Translations under genes and position numbers: made by a program
In this document: one piece after another, positions 10,468 through 20,751 of the stretch
Numbering within the stretch: the first letter of the stretch is position 1
Layout of the letters: each line of letters starts with the position of its first letter
The notes under the pieces: generated by a model
Database searches by the model: none
Told to the model about the DNA's origin: nothing
What the model saw: the letters and a program-made list of their open reading frames with translations, nothing else
Source: Lactarius indigo
Lineage: Eukaryota > Basidiomycota > Agaricomycetes > Russulales > Russulaceae
Assembly: GCA_025766275.1 (NCBI GenBank)
Contig: JAFKAC010000041.1
Span: 434,001 to 498,000 of the forward strand
DNA length: 64,000 nt
Direction: 5' to 3'

Positions 10468-10893
10468 TGTTACGGTTCCGAAGGACCGTCCGGTTTTTCC
10501 ACGGAGCTGAGCTCGACGCGTGAGTAGAGTTGGGACTTGTTCTGCGAACAAGTCAAGCTTCGGGGATATCTAGGCTCAACTCAGAGAGTATCACTAGAGA
10601 GTGGGGATGTCACACGGGGTTCTAAGGGGAGGCAGACTAAGTCGGATTCGAGAACTAAGAGTAGACAAAGAATGTACTACTCTACTGGCTACGTCTTATA
10701 GTCGTACATACTGGGGTTTTCGGGGGCCGTTTTCTACAAGCCACGTCACCTATCGATTGCTATGTGGACAATTCGTGATACTAGCACCATAAGGCGTGCT
10801 TAAGACGAGACCGAACTTCTGCAAAACTTACGGGGACCGAGATGTGGACGCGCGTTGCGTGACGTGACGTCACGATGTCACGTGACCGTGACA
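10468..10893 (-). repeat. 5' LTR of element A (about 426 bp)
   Basis: On the minus strand it begins TGTCACGG and ends CCGTAACA, the TG...CA ends expected of an LTR. The outer boundary is set by comparison with F2, which lacks the insertion. A TATA-like box (minus strand, near 10694-10699) lies about 30 nt upstream of GTCTACTCTTA (10656-10666). That 11-mer is the exact complement of the first 11 nt inside the element (10457-10467), so it probably marks the transcription start and the self-priming site. From there to 10057 the minus strand has no ATG. The partner LTR is outside the window, so pair divergence cannot be measured. Confidence 0.75.
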
Positions 10894-12587
10894 TTCGGCC
10901 ACAGGACTACCAAAGCTTGCCAGTGCTGAGACGCACAGAATTCTTCCCTTACCGCTTCAAAGGTATGTCGGGACCATATATTAACTATTATCATGTAGTG
11001 ACTTTGTTTAGGGATGGCGTGCTTTGTCTGCGACGAAAAACAGACCAACTACTTGGAAATAAACAGTCAAGGCTGTTCGAGATGTGGGTCGACAGTGAAC
11101 CGGAAGAATGGACGACGCGTCCTTGAACATATGGGCGCACACATCCTACACGATGGTCTGCTTGATAGTTCCGAAGAGCTCTGTGGGCTGTGTCTTCGCC
11201 CTGCTCCAATGTGCCAGATCTACCTAAGGAAGGCCTGCGGAGCTGCTGGAAGCGTCTCGGTGGACCACAAGAAGTCAAAATGTGTCAATATGACACATTT
11301 CAACTATGCAACTGCCTCCACTTCTTCTGAGGCATCTCCTTGCTCAAATGTTCCAGTTATCTGCCCCCGTTGTCCTGACGATAGTCCTGCTGTATGGACA
11401 TACAGTCTCCATGCACACTTCCGAGGGCAACATCGCATCCAATCTCCGGACGACTTCCCCATCACAATTTGTCTGTCTCAATCTGAGAAAGATGGTATGC
11501 GAAAAGTCTGGAATTTGCAGTTCAAGGCCCAGAAGCAACGCAAAACAAAGCCAAAGAATATACTGTCACTTGCTATCTCGGAGGCACACCGTGCCCAGCT
11601 TTATCTCCAGTGAGTCTGATGTTGTCCAAGAATTCGCTCTCAGACTAAGAGCCCGTCTTAACTAGATCGGGTACGGGTGACAAGGAAAATCAAGAGGACA
11701 ACTTAGGTGCACGCAATGTTGACTTCCATAGTGACTCTGGCCATCATCTGGAGGACGTGATGGAGTGGGACTCGGAGCGGGAGTTTGACAATGACGATGG
11801 TGACGGCGGCGGTGACAATGGTGGTGACAGAGATGACGACGATGAAGAGAATGAGCCAAGTACGGTATTTCCTTCATAATACATACTTCGTAGGCTGATC
11901 CCTGTTTGATAGCTCTTCCTCCATCGTCTCCGACCTGGTATCCAAACGCATCCGTGTCTCCACCCCTTTCCCCAACTCCTGCCCCACAGACTGCACCTTG
12001 GACTGCACACCAAACTGTGCACGCTCATGGATTAAACGTACTGCCCGTTGGATTGTCCATATCCGCCCTCAAATCCACCACCACACCCCCAGAATCGTCT
12101 GCGCAGGCACAAGCGCAGGCCCTCAAATCAAGCACGGAGCCATGCACACGGCCTTCAGATCTTATCGCCCACCCACCCGAATTGACTGCGGTGAAAGACG
12201 TGCCGCTGGCCATTACCACCTTGGCTCCCCTATCATCTCTTCCAGAGTCTCTGAGTCGTGCATTGCCCGAACCGGCTGTCAGCACTTGAGGACGTCAGCT
12301 GAGAAAAGCGAACGTCCTCAGTCTGAACATGTGTACGTGTGGTGTTACGATCACCGAGTCTGAGATCAATACAGGGGTAAATGTGATGAAGTGTCGAGTT
12401 TCTGGGTGTGAGACAGTCTGGGTGCGTTCTTTGTATTTTTCTTCCCTTTCCTTGTCTTTTCTGTCTTGCTTCCTGCTCACACAGCTACCAGTTCCATCAA
12501 GCGTGTATGGATTACAAATTCGCACCCAAAAATTGGGCTTGCGATAGCTGCGCAGGAGGGACAAATCAACGCCGTCGTCGGATGTAG
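10894..12587 (+). CDS. Cys-rich PHD-finger gene, copy F1, 5' end cut by element A
   Basis: Multi-exon gene whose upstream part is separated by element A and lies outside the window. Exon 10894-10962 is followed by a 49-nt intron (10963-11011, GTATGT...TTTAG). The next exon encodes a Cys-rich domain with several C-x2-C pairs (CFVC, CSRC, CGLC, CPRC). A short intron appears to follow YLQ near 11611, then an acidic Asp/Gly-rich segment (about 11674-11860). The last two exons form a C4HC3 PHD finger (MCTCG, GCETVW|FHQAC, WACDSC) across a 70-nt intron (12422-12491), ending at TAG 12585-12587. An in-frame TAG near 11663 in both copies leaves the middle structure uncertain. I recognise the family as repeated in mushroom genomes but cannot assign a function. 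PHD fingers usually read histone tails. F2 is a near-identical inverted copy. Confidence 0.7.
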
Positions 12588-12862
12588 TTTACATAAATTC
12601 TATGACATGTGACTTAAACATATTACAAATTTATGCAAAACATAAACATGTGACTCAAAATTTCCGTATATGGCAAGGGGGGGGGGGGGGGGTCGGAAAG
12701 CCCCTAAAAGACAAAACCTGACTGGATATCAATTTTTCCCATCCCGCTCCCCCCTTGCCGCAAGACACCTCTAATTTCTACCTTGCAAATATCTATCACA
12801 CCATTTCTAACCCAAATTGATCCAACATTTCTGGTTCTCTTCCTGCTTCTCCACCCACATTC
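12588..12862. other. 3' flank of F1 with G-run, then unassigned sequence up to C1
   Basis: A 16-nt G run lies at 12677-12692. Homology with F2 continues to about 12765 and stops within CCCCCCTTG. The remaining 100 bp to the C1 insertion shows nothing I recognise. Confidence 0.6.
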
Positions 12863-13549
12863 TGTGATGACTCACTGTCACTCGACAGGGGGTCACGACG
12901 TAGGCAGAGACTGGGGGCTGAGAGGGTGTGGAGAAGAGATGCTCGACGACAGAAGAACTCAAGATTCGCTCTTGGCTCAGTAGAGAGGTAGTGGCGCGCG
13001 AAGAGCGGGGCACTCGAAGGAGCTGTGAGGCAAGAGGGAGGATGTCACAAGTGGACAGTCTGAGGGACTGTCCGTAGAATTGCACCAGCTTATATACTAC
13101 AAGGGGTGGTCTGTGCGTAGGTTTAGGGCAGGCTTAGGGCCCGTCCACGGGTGCTGCGCAGTACTGCGCAAGGGAACATTCTAGAGACATCTAACAATAG
13201 TGTCCAATCAGAAGAGGTTTAAACATAGAATGGCTGCGCCACAGTCGATGGCGCAATCTTTCGTCAGGATGGCGTGATTCCGCAGTCAATGCGGGAATCC
13301 CCGAGGGGTGGTGACTTGGGTGATTATCTTTGTTGATTGATCAACAATCAACTGTTGATAAGTACACGTGTACACTACACGTGGCTTGAGAGACGTGACT
13401 GATCACGTGACAGATCACGTGATCGTTTGAGAACAGAATTCAAACTCCGATTCGGAATTCCCCTTTAGGAAGGTGATTACATAAGACCGGGCCGACGCGG
13501 ACCGGTCCTAAGCGCCCTTGAGTCACGACCGAATTATAGGTTCGTGACA
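12863..13549 (-). repeat. 3' LTR of C1
   Basis: 687 bp, minus-strand ends TGTCACGAACC and GTCATCACA. The U3 region holds two closely spaced CACGTG palindromes (13404-13409 and 13416-13421), which C2 also has. CACGTG is the classic binding site for bHLH factors such as Cbf1/Pho4 and may serve as the enhancer. One difference from the 5' LTR was seen. Confidence 0.94.
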
Positions 13550-13560
13550 GTATCCCCTTT

Positions 13561-16500
13561 TTAGCGTCGTGCTATTCCACGAGCACTAATGGTCTTTGGT
13601 CGAGGGGCGGAAGGGTTGTCCTTGTGGAAACGTTGGACAAGATCTTGGGCGTGGGTCATTTGGGAGGCGGGGAGCCAGGAATTCTCGGAGTCGGGGTACC
13701 CCTTCCATTTGATCAGGTAAAGTACGCCTTTCTTGTTGGGCGATACCCTTGACTGCAGGACCCTTTCGACTTCATAGTGTTCGTCTTCCCCTTGGACAAT
13801 TTCGGGGGGTGGTCGGGTAAAGTTAGGGCCGTGCGTGGTGTTTTCTTTGTACGGGGAGATCAAGGAATTATGGAAGACCGGGTGGATTCGCCATGCCTTT
13901 GGGAGTTGGAGTTTGCAGTTAACTCCCCAGGAAGATAGGACTTTGAAAGGACCATGGCGTCGCGGGGCGAGTTTAGCTTTGGGGTGGGTAGTATGGATAT
14001 TAGTCCCTTCCAGCCAGACTAGGTCGTCTTTATCGAACTTGTGAGGGGTTGTGCTTGACTTGGAATTTCTCATTACTTCTGCGGCGACTTTGAGGGCTGC
14101 AGTGACTTCAGAGCGGATTCGGTTCAATGCATCTAGTCTTTCCTCGGCTGCGGGTATCTTGCTTTTGAAGTGGATGGGGGGAATGAACTCCGGGTTGTAC
14201 CCATACCACACTTCAAAGGGTGACTTGTGAGTTGCACTGTGCTGTCGTGCGTTGTGCGCAAATTCCATGAACGGGATAAGGTCTACCCAGTTGTCTTGTT
14301 GGAAGTTACAGAAGACACGGAGGTACTGCTCGAGTTCTTGATTTACGCGTTCAGTTTCTCCATCTGTTTGCGGATGGAAAGCTGTGGACAGGGTAGATTT
14401 GACTCCTAATTTATTCCAGATTTCTTGCATTACTTTCGATGCAAATTGAGGGCCTCTGTCCGAAATGACTTGTCGGGGTAGACCAGTACGTCTCCAGACG
14501 TTTTCCAGGTAAAGTTGAGCAGTTTCGTCTGCTGTGATGGTCTTGTTACACGGGGAAATGACTACTGCTTTACTGAGTCGGTCAACGACTACGAACAACG
14601 AGTCGTAGTTGTGGGAGGGGGGAAGGTCGGTGATAAAGTCCATTGTGATGGTTCCCCAGATTTCTTCAGGAATAGCGTTGGGTTGCAGGGGTACTTGGGT
14701 TCGTGGTTTAATTTTCGTGGATTGGCAGGTGGCGCATCCATCGACGTATTCTTTGACAAACGTCGACATCCCTGGCCACCAAAAGTCTCGGGAAAGGAGT
14801 TCATAAGTCTTCCATCGCCCTGGGTGTCCTGTGGCAATGTGGTCGTGATACTGAGTTACGATATCTCTTCGTAAGTTGTCGTCTTTGGGTACATAGATTT
14901 GTCCTCGGAATAAGATGACTCCATCTTCTAAGTTCCACTCTTCTAGCCCCTTGGTTAGGGAACGGGGGCCATTCTTTAAGAGGGTCTCTAGGGCTGTGCT
15001 GACTTCTTTGTCATAGGTGTGTGTGTCTCGGATGCGTTGTCGAAGTGTATTATCGCCGTGGATGGTAACCGCAGCTCTTTGCACTGCGTTGACTGAGAAA
15101 AACTTTGTATCCAGGAGCACTTGTTTTTCATCTTCATCCGCTATCCCCTTTTTGTGATCTGGACGCCGGGACAGTGCATCAGACTTGTTCTGAACACCAG
15201 GCTTGTGGATGATGATGAACTGGAAACGAGAGAGGAAAAGCGCCCACCGCGCTTGTCGACGGGAAAGTTTCTGCTTCGTCATGAAGTAGGCCAGGTTGTT
15301 ATGGTCAGACCAAATTTCGGTGGAATCACTACGTCCCTCGAGGTAGTGTCGGAAGGCATGAAGGGCATGAATAATGGCCAAAAGTTCCTTATCGCAAATC
15401 TCGTAGTGGCGTTCAGCCGGGAGAAGAGACTTCGATAGAAAGGCAACGGGGTGCCACTGGTGCAGAGCATCAGGTTGTTCAAGGACTGCGCCTGTGGCGA
15501 AGTCGCTGGCGTCAGTGATGAGTCGGAAGGGCTTGGAATGGTCGGGAAGGGCCAGGACAGGGGCTTCCGTGAAGCATTTGATCAGGGTGCGGAAAGCGCT
15601 TTCCGCCGCAGTACCCCAAGAAAAAGGTACGTCTTTCTTGGTTAGATCGAAGAGTGGTCGGGCGATGTTGGAATAATCTTTGATAAATCGCCGGTAAAAG
15701 TTACAGAAGCCTAGGAAGGCTTGGACTTGTTTGACTGTTCGCGGGGTAGGCCATTCGGTGATTCCAGCAACCTTTGCAGGATCCATGGATACTTGGCCAT
15801 TGGAAATGACGATGCCAAGGTATTCAACAGAGGTTTGTGCAAACACGCACTTCTCAGGTTTCAGATAGAGATCATGACGTTCCAGCCGTTGAAGCACGTC
15901 GTGTGTCAACGCTGTAAGGGAGGAGATATCTTCCGTGAAGATCAGGATGTCGTCCAGGTAGACTATTACATGTCCACCGTCAATCAGAGACTCGAAAACT
16001 TGGTTCATGAACGTTTGAAACGTTGCTGGGGCATTACAGAGACCGAATGTCATTACGGTCGGCTCGAAAAGACCTAAGGAGGTTTTGAAGGCTGCCTTGT
16101 GCTCATCGCCTTCCCGGATACGGATATTGTTGTACCCCCAACGAATATCCAACTTGGTAAAGTAACGCGCATTGTGAAGTTTGTCGATTAACTCGGGAAT
16201 GAGGGGTAGGGGTGCCGCGTTCTTGATTGTGATGTCGTTCAGGGCCCGGTAGTCTTGCACCGGCCGGAGTTTCCCATCCTTCTTGTCCACAAAGAAGAAA
16301 GGAGAGGCCATGGGAGACTTGGATGGTCGGATGTAACCTTTTCGCAGGTGCTCGGAAATGTACTCCTTGAGTGCGTCAGCCTCTTTAGGCGTGAGTCGGT
16401 AGATGCTACAATTCTTCATAGTGGCTCCAGGTTTCAGATCAATTGCGTGATCCCAGGGTTGGTGCTCAGGTAAACGGTGAGAGGCAGTCTCACTAAAAAC

Positions 16501-17184
16501 GCGGGTGTATCGTTGGAAATGACTCGGGATGTGCTCGGAGGAAGGTTTAGGTGCGGTCTTCGCAGCTATCTTGGTACTCGTAGTGATTTTTGCTCGGATT
16601 GCAAGGTGATCGTACTTGCAGAGACTGTGACTCCACAGCCATGGTTCATAAGCTTCTTGGGTGAACGCGCGTTCAACAGGTTCTATCTCTTCGATAGTTG
16701 GGAGGCAAGCTCTTGTTGCATCGTCAGGTCCTAGCTCTAGGATGTTTATTGTAGTATTTCTTGTTTGAGGGACTCGGGAAGAAATAACAACACTCGTTGT
16801 TGACAGAGTACAGGTTTTCGGGCATCTTGTAAAGGCTATCTTGGGTTGATGCCAATCGATTTCCGGGTTATGTGCTCGGAGCCAATCCGTTCCTAGGATT
16901 ATATCGTGCTCCCCAAGGGTGGTGGCATATAGCTCTACCATTTCGTCGTGATAAGCGTCTTCCGCTGTTCTGATCCGTAATCTCTGGATCGTGGTGTACT
17001 TGACTGAACCCATCTTATTGGGTGACCCATCCACGTTTCTAACTGGTAAAGGTCGGATTAGTGTTCTCATTGTGAGCCCGTTTGCACGCGCAAACCCATC
17101 ATCCACGATGATGCCCTCCGCACCGCTGTCCAACAGGGCGCGGGCACTGATTTCTCTGCCAGACTTCTTTCCTACTAGTGTCAC
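13561..17184 (-). CDS. pol: Pol polyprotein of C1
   Basis: 1207 codons as listed. The start is arbitrary because the -1 frame is open without ATG from the gag stop at 17330. It encodes protease (LLDSGAEG), reverse transcriptase (VIVYLDDILIF), RNase H (DASDFATG, YEICDKELLA), integrase (HIATGHPG and GCATCQ zinc ligands, then MDFITDLP, VISDRGPQF and TDGETERVNQELEQ with the D-D-E residues) and a C-terminal chromodomain (LYLIKWKGYPDSENSW). Expression probably needs -1 frameshifting at GAGGATTTTTAG. Every catalytic motif is intact. The stop is followed within 12 nt by the purine-rich tract and 3' LTR. Confidence 0.96.
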   Translation of the reverse strand: MTLVGKKSGREISARALLDSGAEGIIVDDGFARANGLTMRTLIRPLPVRNVDGSPNKMGSVKYTTIQRLRIRTAEDAYHDEMVELYATTLGEHDIILGTDWLRAHNPEIDWHQPKIAFTRCPKTCTLSTTSVVISSRVPQTRNTTINILELGPDDATRACLPTIEEIEPVERAFTQEAYEPWLWSHSLCKYDHLAIRAKITTSTKIAAKTAPKPSSEHIPSHFQRYTRVFSETASHRLPEHQPWDHAIDLKPGATMKNCSIYRLTPKEADALKEYISEHLRKGYIRPSKSPMASPFFFVDKKDGKLRPVQDYRALNDITIKNAAPLPLIPELIDKLHNARYFTKLDIRWGYNNIRIREGDEHKAAFKTSLGLFEPTVMTFGLCNAPATFQTFMNQVFESLIDGGHVIVYLDDILIFTEDISSLTALTHDVLQRLERHDLYLKPEKCVFAQTSVEYLGIVISNGQVSMDPAKVAGITEWPTPRTVKQVQAFLGFCNFYRRFIKDYSNIARPLFDLTKKDVPFSWGTAAESAFRTLIKCFTEAPVLALPDHSKPFRLITDASDFATGAVLEQPDALHQWHPVAFLSKSLLPAERHYEICDKELLAIIHALHAFRHYLEGRSDSTEIWSDHNNLAYFMTKQKLSRRQARWALFLSRFQFIIIHKPGVQNKSDALSRRPDHKKGIADEDEKQVLLDTKFFSVNAVQRAAVTIHGDNTLRQRIRDTHTYDKEVSTALETLLKNGPRSLTKGLEEWNLEDGVILFRGQIYVPKDDNLRRDIVTQYHDHIATGHPGRWKTYELLSRDFWWPGMSTFVKEYVDGCATCQSTKIKPRTQVPLQPNAIPEEIWGTITMDFITDLPPSHNYDSLFVVVDRLSKAVVISPCNKTITADETAQLYLENVWRRTGLPRQVISDRGPQFASKVMQEIWNKLGVKSTLSTAFHPQTDGETERVNQELEQYLRVFCNFQQDNWVDLIPFMEFAHNARQHSATHKSPFEVWYGYNPEFIPPIHFKSKIPAAEERLDALNRIRSEVTAALKVAAEVMRNSKSSTTPHKFDKDDLVWLEGTNIHTTHPKAKLAPRRHGPFKVLSSWGVNCKLQLPKAWRIHPVFHNSLISPYKENTTHGPNFTRPPPEIVQGEDEHYEVERVLQSRVSPNKKGVLYLIKWKGYPDSENSWLPASQMTHAQDLVQRFHKDNPSAPRPKTISARGIARR

Positions 17185-17327
17185 CTTGAGAACGATTGAA
17201 GGAGCTCTCCTATTCCGAATCGTCTCTACAGGTACAGGCTCGGCTCCGAGCGTCTCTAGTAGGGAAAGGCCGTGTACAACGCTACTGGCACGAATACTTC
17301 CAATCGACAGTGCTGCGATGGAAGAGC

Positions 17328-18932
17328 CTAAAAATCCTCATTGATAGGCACCGAACGCGGACGCGCATCCGGGTCGTAAGGTAGTATCTCTCGATACATC
17401 GCCCCTATACTTGCGGGGTGGTCAGTAGGTACTTCCTCCTGACCGTCTTCATCAACAAAGGCACCTCGTGCCCTAACGTTGTTGTCAGATTGGCCTCTTT
17501 TGGCCTTCATTGCCGTTGTCTTTGCTAGGCATTCCTTGAGAATGTGGCCTGGCTTGCCACAGTAGAGACAGAGTTTGTTCTTGAATCGGTGGTCGCGCTC
17601 TTCCTTTGTGAGTCTTCCACGGGATTTACTCGGACGGGATGAAGAAGCATTGACGTTAATGCTGTCGTCTTCCATCAGGACCGCTCGTCCTGAAGCAGAT
17701 TTCTGGGATTTGTTGTACTGGTTGATAGCGTGACCCGCGTAAACTCGATAGACGCGGTCGAATTCTCTTGCTTTCTCTACAAGATCATCGAAGGTCGTGG
17801 GCAAGGGGGATACGCCGAGTAACTTCATGTTCAAGGCGGTTGGAATAGCTTGTCGGAAGGCATACATCTTCGTTTGCTCATTTGCACCACTGCGTTGGGC
17901 ATGGGTGGACCATTCCTGGAACCACTCGTTGAACGGACGAGTGCCCATTTTCATGGTATACATCTTGTTTGTGGCTTCCATAGCCGTATGAGCGGGGACG
18001 AAGTGTTTGTTAAAGTCAGATTTGAACGTTGCCCACGTTCCAAAGGAAACGGCGGCTCCGCCGGTCGGGTTTAAGGCTTTCTTCTGCCTATCCTGGGCCC
18101 ACTCGCCCGCAGAGGTGCCCACCTTAAAGTAGGTAAGGGCCGTGGAAATCTTCTTATCATCGGTGTCGAAGATAGAACTGTTCAGGTGAAAATAATTTGC
18201 CAAATTATTCCAGAAAGCTTCTGCTTTATCAGGCTTTCCGTCGAAGGGTTCAGGTGCTGCTCCTAGGATTTTTGCGGGAGGGGGTGCTGCCATAGTTGTA
18301 CTTGGAGGGGGAACAGGTACGGGGGGTACAGAGGTTCTCGGGGAAGCTGTTACACTAACAGTGACGGGTGGCGATGGGAGTCGAGGAGGGGGCGTCGGGA
18401 ATGGCAGGCGACTTGGACCAGGGGTACTTGGGGAAACTCGAGGGGAAGATGGTCGGGAGGTTACTTGGGAAAGTAAGCCAGAAAGGGTCTTAGTGGTACT
18501 TTCTAAGATCTGGGAAACTTCAGCTACGTCGCTGTCAGAGTCGGGGGATTTGTCTTTAGTCGGGGTTGCGAACTCTTCGCTCTCGGGTGGCTCTTCCGAG
18601 TCAGAAAATCGAACTTTTCGATTGTTGTTGTACGTCCAAAGCTCTTTGACGAAGTTCCAGCGGACTACTTTTCCGCGATAGGTGCCGTGTAATGTGTCGT
18701 AATCAAGGTTCTCAACCTTTTCAATACCAGGGTAAACTCTCTTGAGATCTTCAAATAATATGCGTTCTTGGGTTTCAACCTTTGTCCAGGGGTGTTTTCC
18801 AGTGGGACTAGTAATGTTCTGTCCTTCCCACTTAGCGTGATAAAGGTTGTCGTCGTCGGAGAAGAAGGCGTCGTGGAAATATACAGGGATGTAGACTTTT
18901 TCTTGTTCCGTAAGAGGTCGTTGCGTGCTCAT
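17328..18932 (-). CDS. gag: Gag of C1
   Basis: 534 codons starting at a true ATG that overlaps the ORF3 stop (ATGA, 18929-18932). This is the first ATG downstream of the predicted transcript start, about 3.3 kb away. An N-terminal domain carries the F-x4-W module (NFVKELWTY). A Ser/Pro-rich linker follows, then the capsid domain opening AAPEPFDGKPDKAEAFW, a CCHC knuckle (CLYCGKPGHILKEC) and the C-terminal PINEDF, ending GAG GAT TTT TAG. The protein packages the genomic RNA into particles. Confidence 0.95.
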   Translation of the reverse strand: MSTQRPLTEQEKVYIPVYFHDAFFSDDDNLYHAKWEGQNITSPTGKHPWTKVETQERILFEDLKRVYPGIEKVENLDYDTLHGTYRGKVVRWNFVKELWTYNNNRKVRFSDSEEPPESEEFATPTKDKSPDSDSDVAEVSQILESTTKTLSGLLSQVTSRPSSPRVSPSTPGPSRLPFPTPPPRLPSPPVTVSVTASPRTSVPPVPVPPPSTTMAAPPPAKILGAAPEPFDGKPDKAEAFWNNLANYFHLNSSIFDTDDKKISTALTYFKVGTSAGEWAQDRQKKALNPTGGAAVSFGTWATFKSDFNKHFVPAHTAMEATNKMYTMKMGTRPFNEWFQEWSTHAQRSGANEQTKMYAFRQAIPTALNMKLLGVSPLPTTFDDLVEKAREFDRVYRVYAGHAINQYNKSQKSASGRAVLMEDDSINVNASSSRPSKSRGRLTKEERDHRFKNKLCLYCGKPGHILKECLAKTTAMKAKRGQSDNNVRARGAFVDEDGQEEVPTDHPASIGAMYREILPYDPDARPRSVPINEDF

Positions 18933-19522
18933 TCACCTCTTCTGGTGAGGCGGGTGACAGTCCAACTGTCCAGGTTCCAGGGATAGTAGACCTTGTACGC
19001 AGGGAGGAGGATAGCTCTATCCGGACGATGGGGTCTTTGTGAACGACGGATCCAATGGTATTCTTCCCAAATACCAAAGTGGGTCAGAGTTGTCTTACTT
19101 CTCCACAAGAAGTCTTGGAAATACAAGGGGCTTGTCGAAATCTCGCTTATGCGCGTAAGCGGCTGGGAAAAGTACAGGGTTTCAAGATTGTGCCGGTTTT
19201 GGTACAACAGAGAACAGTGCCTTCTGAACACGTCGAGTTCTCGGGGGGTTCTGGTTGGTAAGCTCTTGGCTACTAGGATAGCCTCAGGGAGATGACAATG
19301 GATTTCTCGGGGTTGGGTCTCGAGATACTGAGCTTCGTCGCTGCTCGTGGAATGCTGCCTCGCAATCGGAGTTGCTTGGATACTGGGGTACACTGGTTCA
19401 CTCGGACCAGCTTGGTTAATACTCGGAAGGGGGATCTGGGTGTTGGTAGCTCGACGAGCTCGGGGGGCCCTTCTTGGGGTTACAGGGGTACTCGGGGTGG
19501 AGGCTATGGGCCGATCGTCTAC
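18929..19522 (-). CDS. ORF3 of C1, unknown protein
   Basis: About 197 codons, the homologue of C2 ORF3. Its frame contains no Met codon. In C2 the frame starts at AG|TGGAC, but here that sequence is AG|TAGAC, so a splice-created start codon would read ATA. This copy may have lost ORF3 expression or may use another start. The N-terminal 60 residues are Pro/Arg/Thr-rich. The C-terminal 130 are compact and aromatic, rich in Trp and Tyr, ending in the module PWNLDSWTV. The TGA stop overlaps the gag ATG. No database family is recognised. Confidence 0.75.
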   Translation of the reverse strand, partial: VDDRPIASTPSTPVTPRRAPRARRATNTQIPLPSINQAGPSEPVYPSIQATPIARQHSTSSDEAQYLETQPREIHCHLPEAILVAKSLPTRTPRELDVFRRHCSLLYQNRHNLETLYFSQPLTRISEISTSPLYFQDFLWRSKTTLTHFGIWEEYHWIRRSQRPHRPDRAILLPAYKVYYPWNLDSWTVTRLTRRGE

Positions 19523-19660
19523 TTGGAAGCGACGATGAGTTCTTCTTTGGGCGGCGTGTGAGGATGCCAGGTTAATTGCCCAATGAATTGGATCCAGGAT
19601 TTGACTCGGAAAATTGTCAAATTTTACACTCGTAAAATTTATCTCGACAATCTATACTAT

Positions 19661-20644
19661 CTAGGCCTTTTCTCTATAAGGTAGATAGTTAACTCCAGGG
19701 GACCACAACACTACGTTGGGGGGTGTCGGGGGGGTGTCGGGACGATAACCGCAGGTGCAGACTTCTTGAGAGCACCAACAGGGGCCTGAGGTCAGAGTCG
19801 GTCCCCAACCGTCGTTTGGGCTAGGCGGCTGGTTAGTATCTCCGTTATGCAGGGAGACGTCGGAGTCTGAAGATTCGTCTTCAGTTTCAGGGGAACTAGG
19901 GGGGAGCCGATCTGTAATTCGGCGGAGCAAGGGCGGAGTCCGGAAGGTTTCTCTGGCGTTGAGAATTGACACTAACTCTGGGTCGTCAGAGGTCGAAGGG
20001 GGATAGTGCCAGATGCTAGGGTTGACAAGGTTCCGGTCAGGGTTTGACAAGGTAGTTTCCCACACAGAGGTGGCGAAGGAGTAAGTGAACTCTGAACTAT
20101 CAGAGATGACTAGACGGGGGGCGGAGTCGGGGTGAATGACCACTCGAATCTCTTGGAAGGAAATCTGTATTTCCTGGTATGTGAGGCGGAGTCGGTCGAC
20201 AAAGTGAAGAGAGAAGCCGTCTTCGAGTTGCCGGACGTAGTGGTCACGACGAGGGGGAATGTGGACAAACCAAAGATAGTCGCTTTTGGCCCACACTAGG
20301 AGTTGGTCTGTTGGATGGTTGGTGGCAGAGACGGAGTTCGAAAGGTGCCAATAAAGGAGTTGTTCGTCGGCAGCCTTGACGACTTCAGAAAGATCGTCAA
20401 CAAACTCGTGGTAAACCCTTTCGGGGATGACTTCTCCAAAGTCAAAGAGGTCGATAAGGGTACGTAAGGCGGTAGGAGGTTCTGTCCAACAGTCAAGGCG
20501 GGGGTTATCGATGAGGTCGTAAGTGGAAGTGACGGGATAGTAGCGGTCAAGTTGCCGCTGCCTGTGGGACTCGAAGTTAACTCGGGCTCGCGCGAGCCTT
20601 TGTTCTTCAGATAAGTTGAAGGTGAACGGAGTAGAAGGAGGCAC
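19661..20644 (-). CDS. ORF2 of C1, unknown protein
   Basis: 327-residue frame, highly similar to C2 ORF2, with no internal Met. It opens GTG directly after an in-frame TAA. That G is the last base of a candidate 3' splice site (AG|TG), so splicing from a donor preceded by A gives ATG-CCT. A local donor A|GTAAGT lies at 20696/20695, giving a 52-nt intron (20644-20695). The protein has an Arg/Gln-rich N-terminus, a central aromatic domain with module YSFATSVWET, then an acidic Ser-rich tail and a Cys cluster (CWCSQEVCTCG). I see no signal peptide or membrane span, so it is not env-like. Function unknown. Confidence 0.85.
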   Translation of the reverse strand: MPPSTPFTFNLSEEQRLARARVNFESHRQRQLDRYYPVTSTYDLIDNPRLDCWTEPPTALRTLIDLFDFGEVIPERVYHEFVDDLSEVVKAADEQLLYWHLSNSVSATNHPTDQLLVWAKSDYLWFVHIPPRRDHYVRQLEDGFSLHFVDRLRLTYQEIQISFQEIRVVIHPDSAPRLVISDSSEFTYSFATSVWETTLSNPDRNLVNPSIWHYPPSTSDDPELVSILNARETFRTPPLLRRITDRLPPSSPETEDESSDSDVSLHNGDTNQPPSPNDGWGPTLTSGPCWCSQEVCTCGYRPDTPPTPPNVVLWSPGVNYLPYREKA

Positions 20645-20751
20645 TTAAATCACTCGATTTAAGTCCCAAACCCAAATAAGTAAACACTTACTTACTTTGC
20701 GTTGCACTTAAAACACTCGTTTCAAGACAAGGCAAATATATAACCACTTAT

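Larger units (their letters stand above)
1..10893 (-). mobile_element. Ty3/gypsy chromovirus A, partial, split by element B
   Basis: Read on the minus strand, this element has a 5' LTR (10468-10893), a leader, and one continuous gag-pol frame that runs off the left edge of the window. Element B with its CAAGG duplication sits inside gag. Deleting B and one CAAGG (3341-3345 or 9586-9590) restores the gag frame exactly, reading Asp-Thr-Leu-Ser-Gln-Gln across the joint. A itself interrupts the PHD gene copy F1: the F2 copy is continuous across the position where A's LTR ends (TTCGG at 10894). Unlike B and C, A has gag and pol in a single frame. The 3' LTR and the second target duplication lie outside the window. 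At least one nonsense mutation (62-64) makes this copy defective. Confidence 0.9.
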
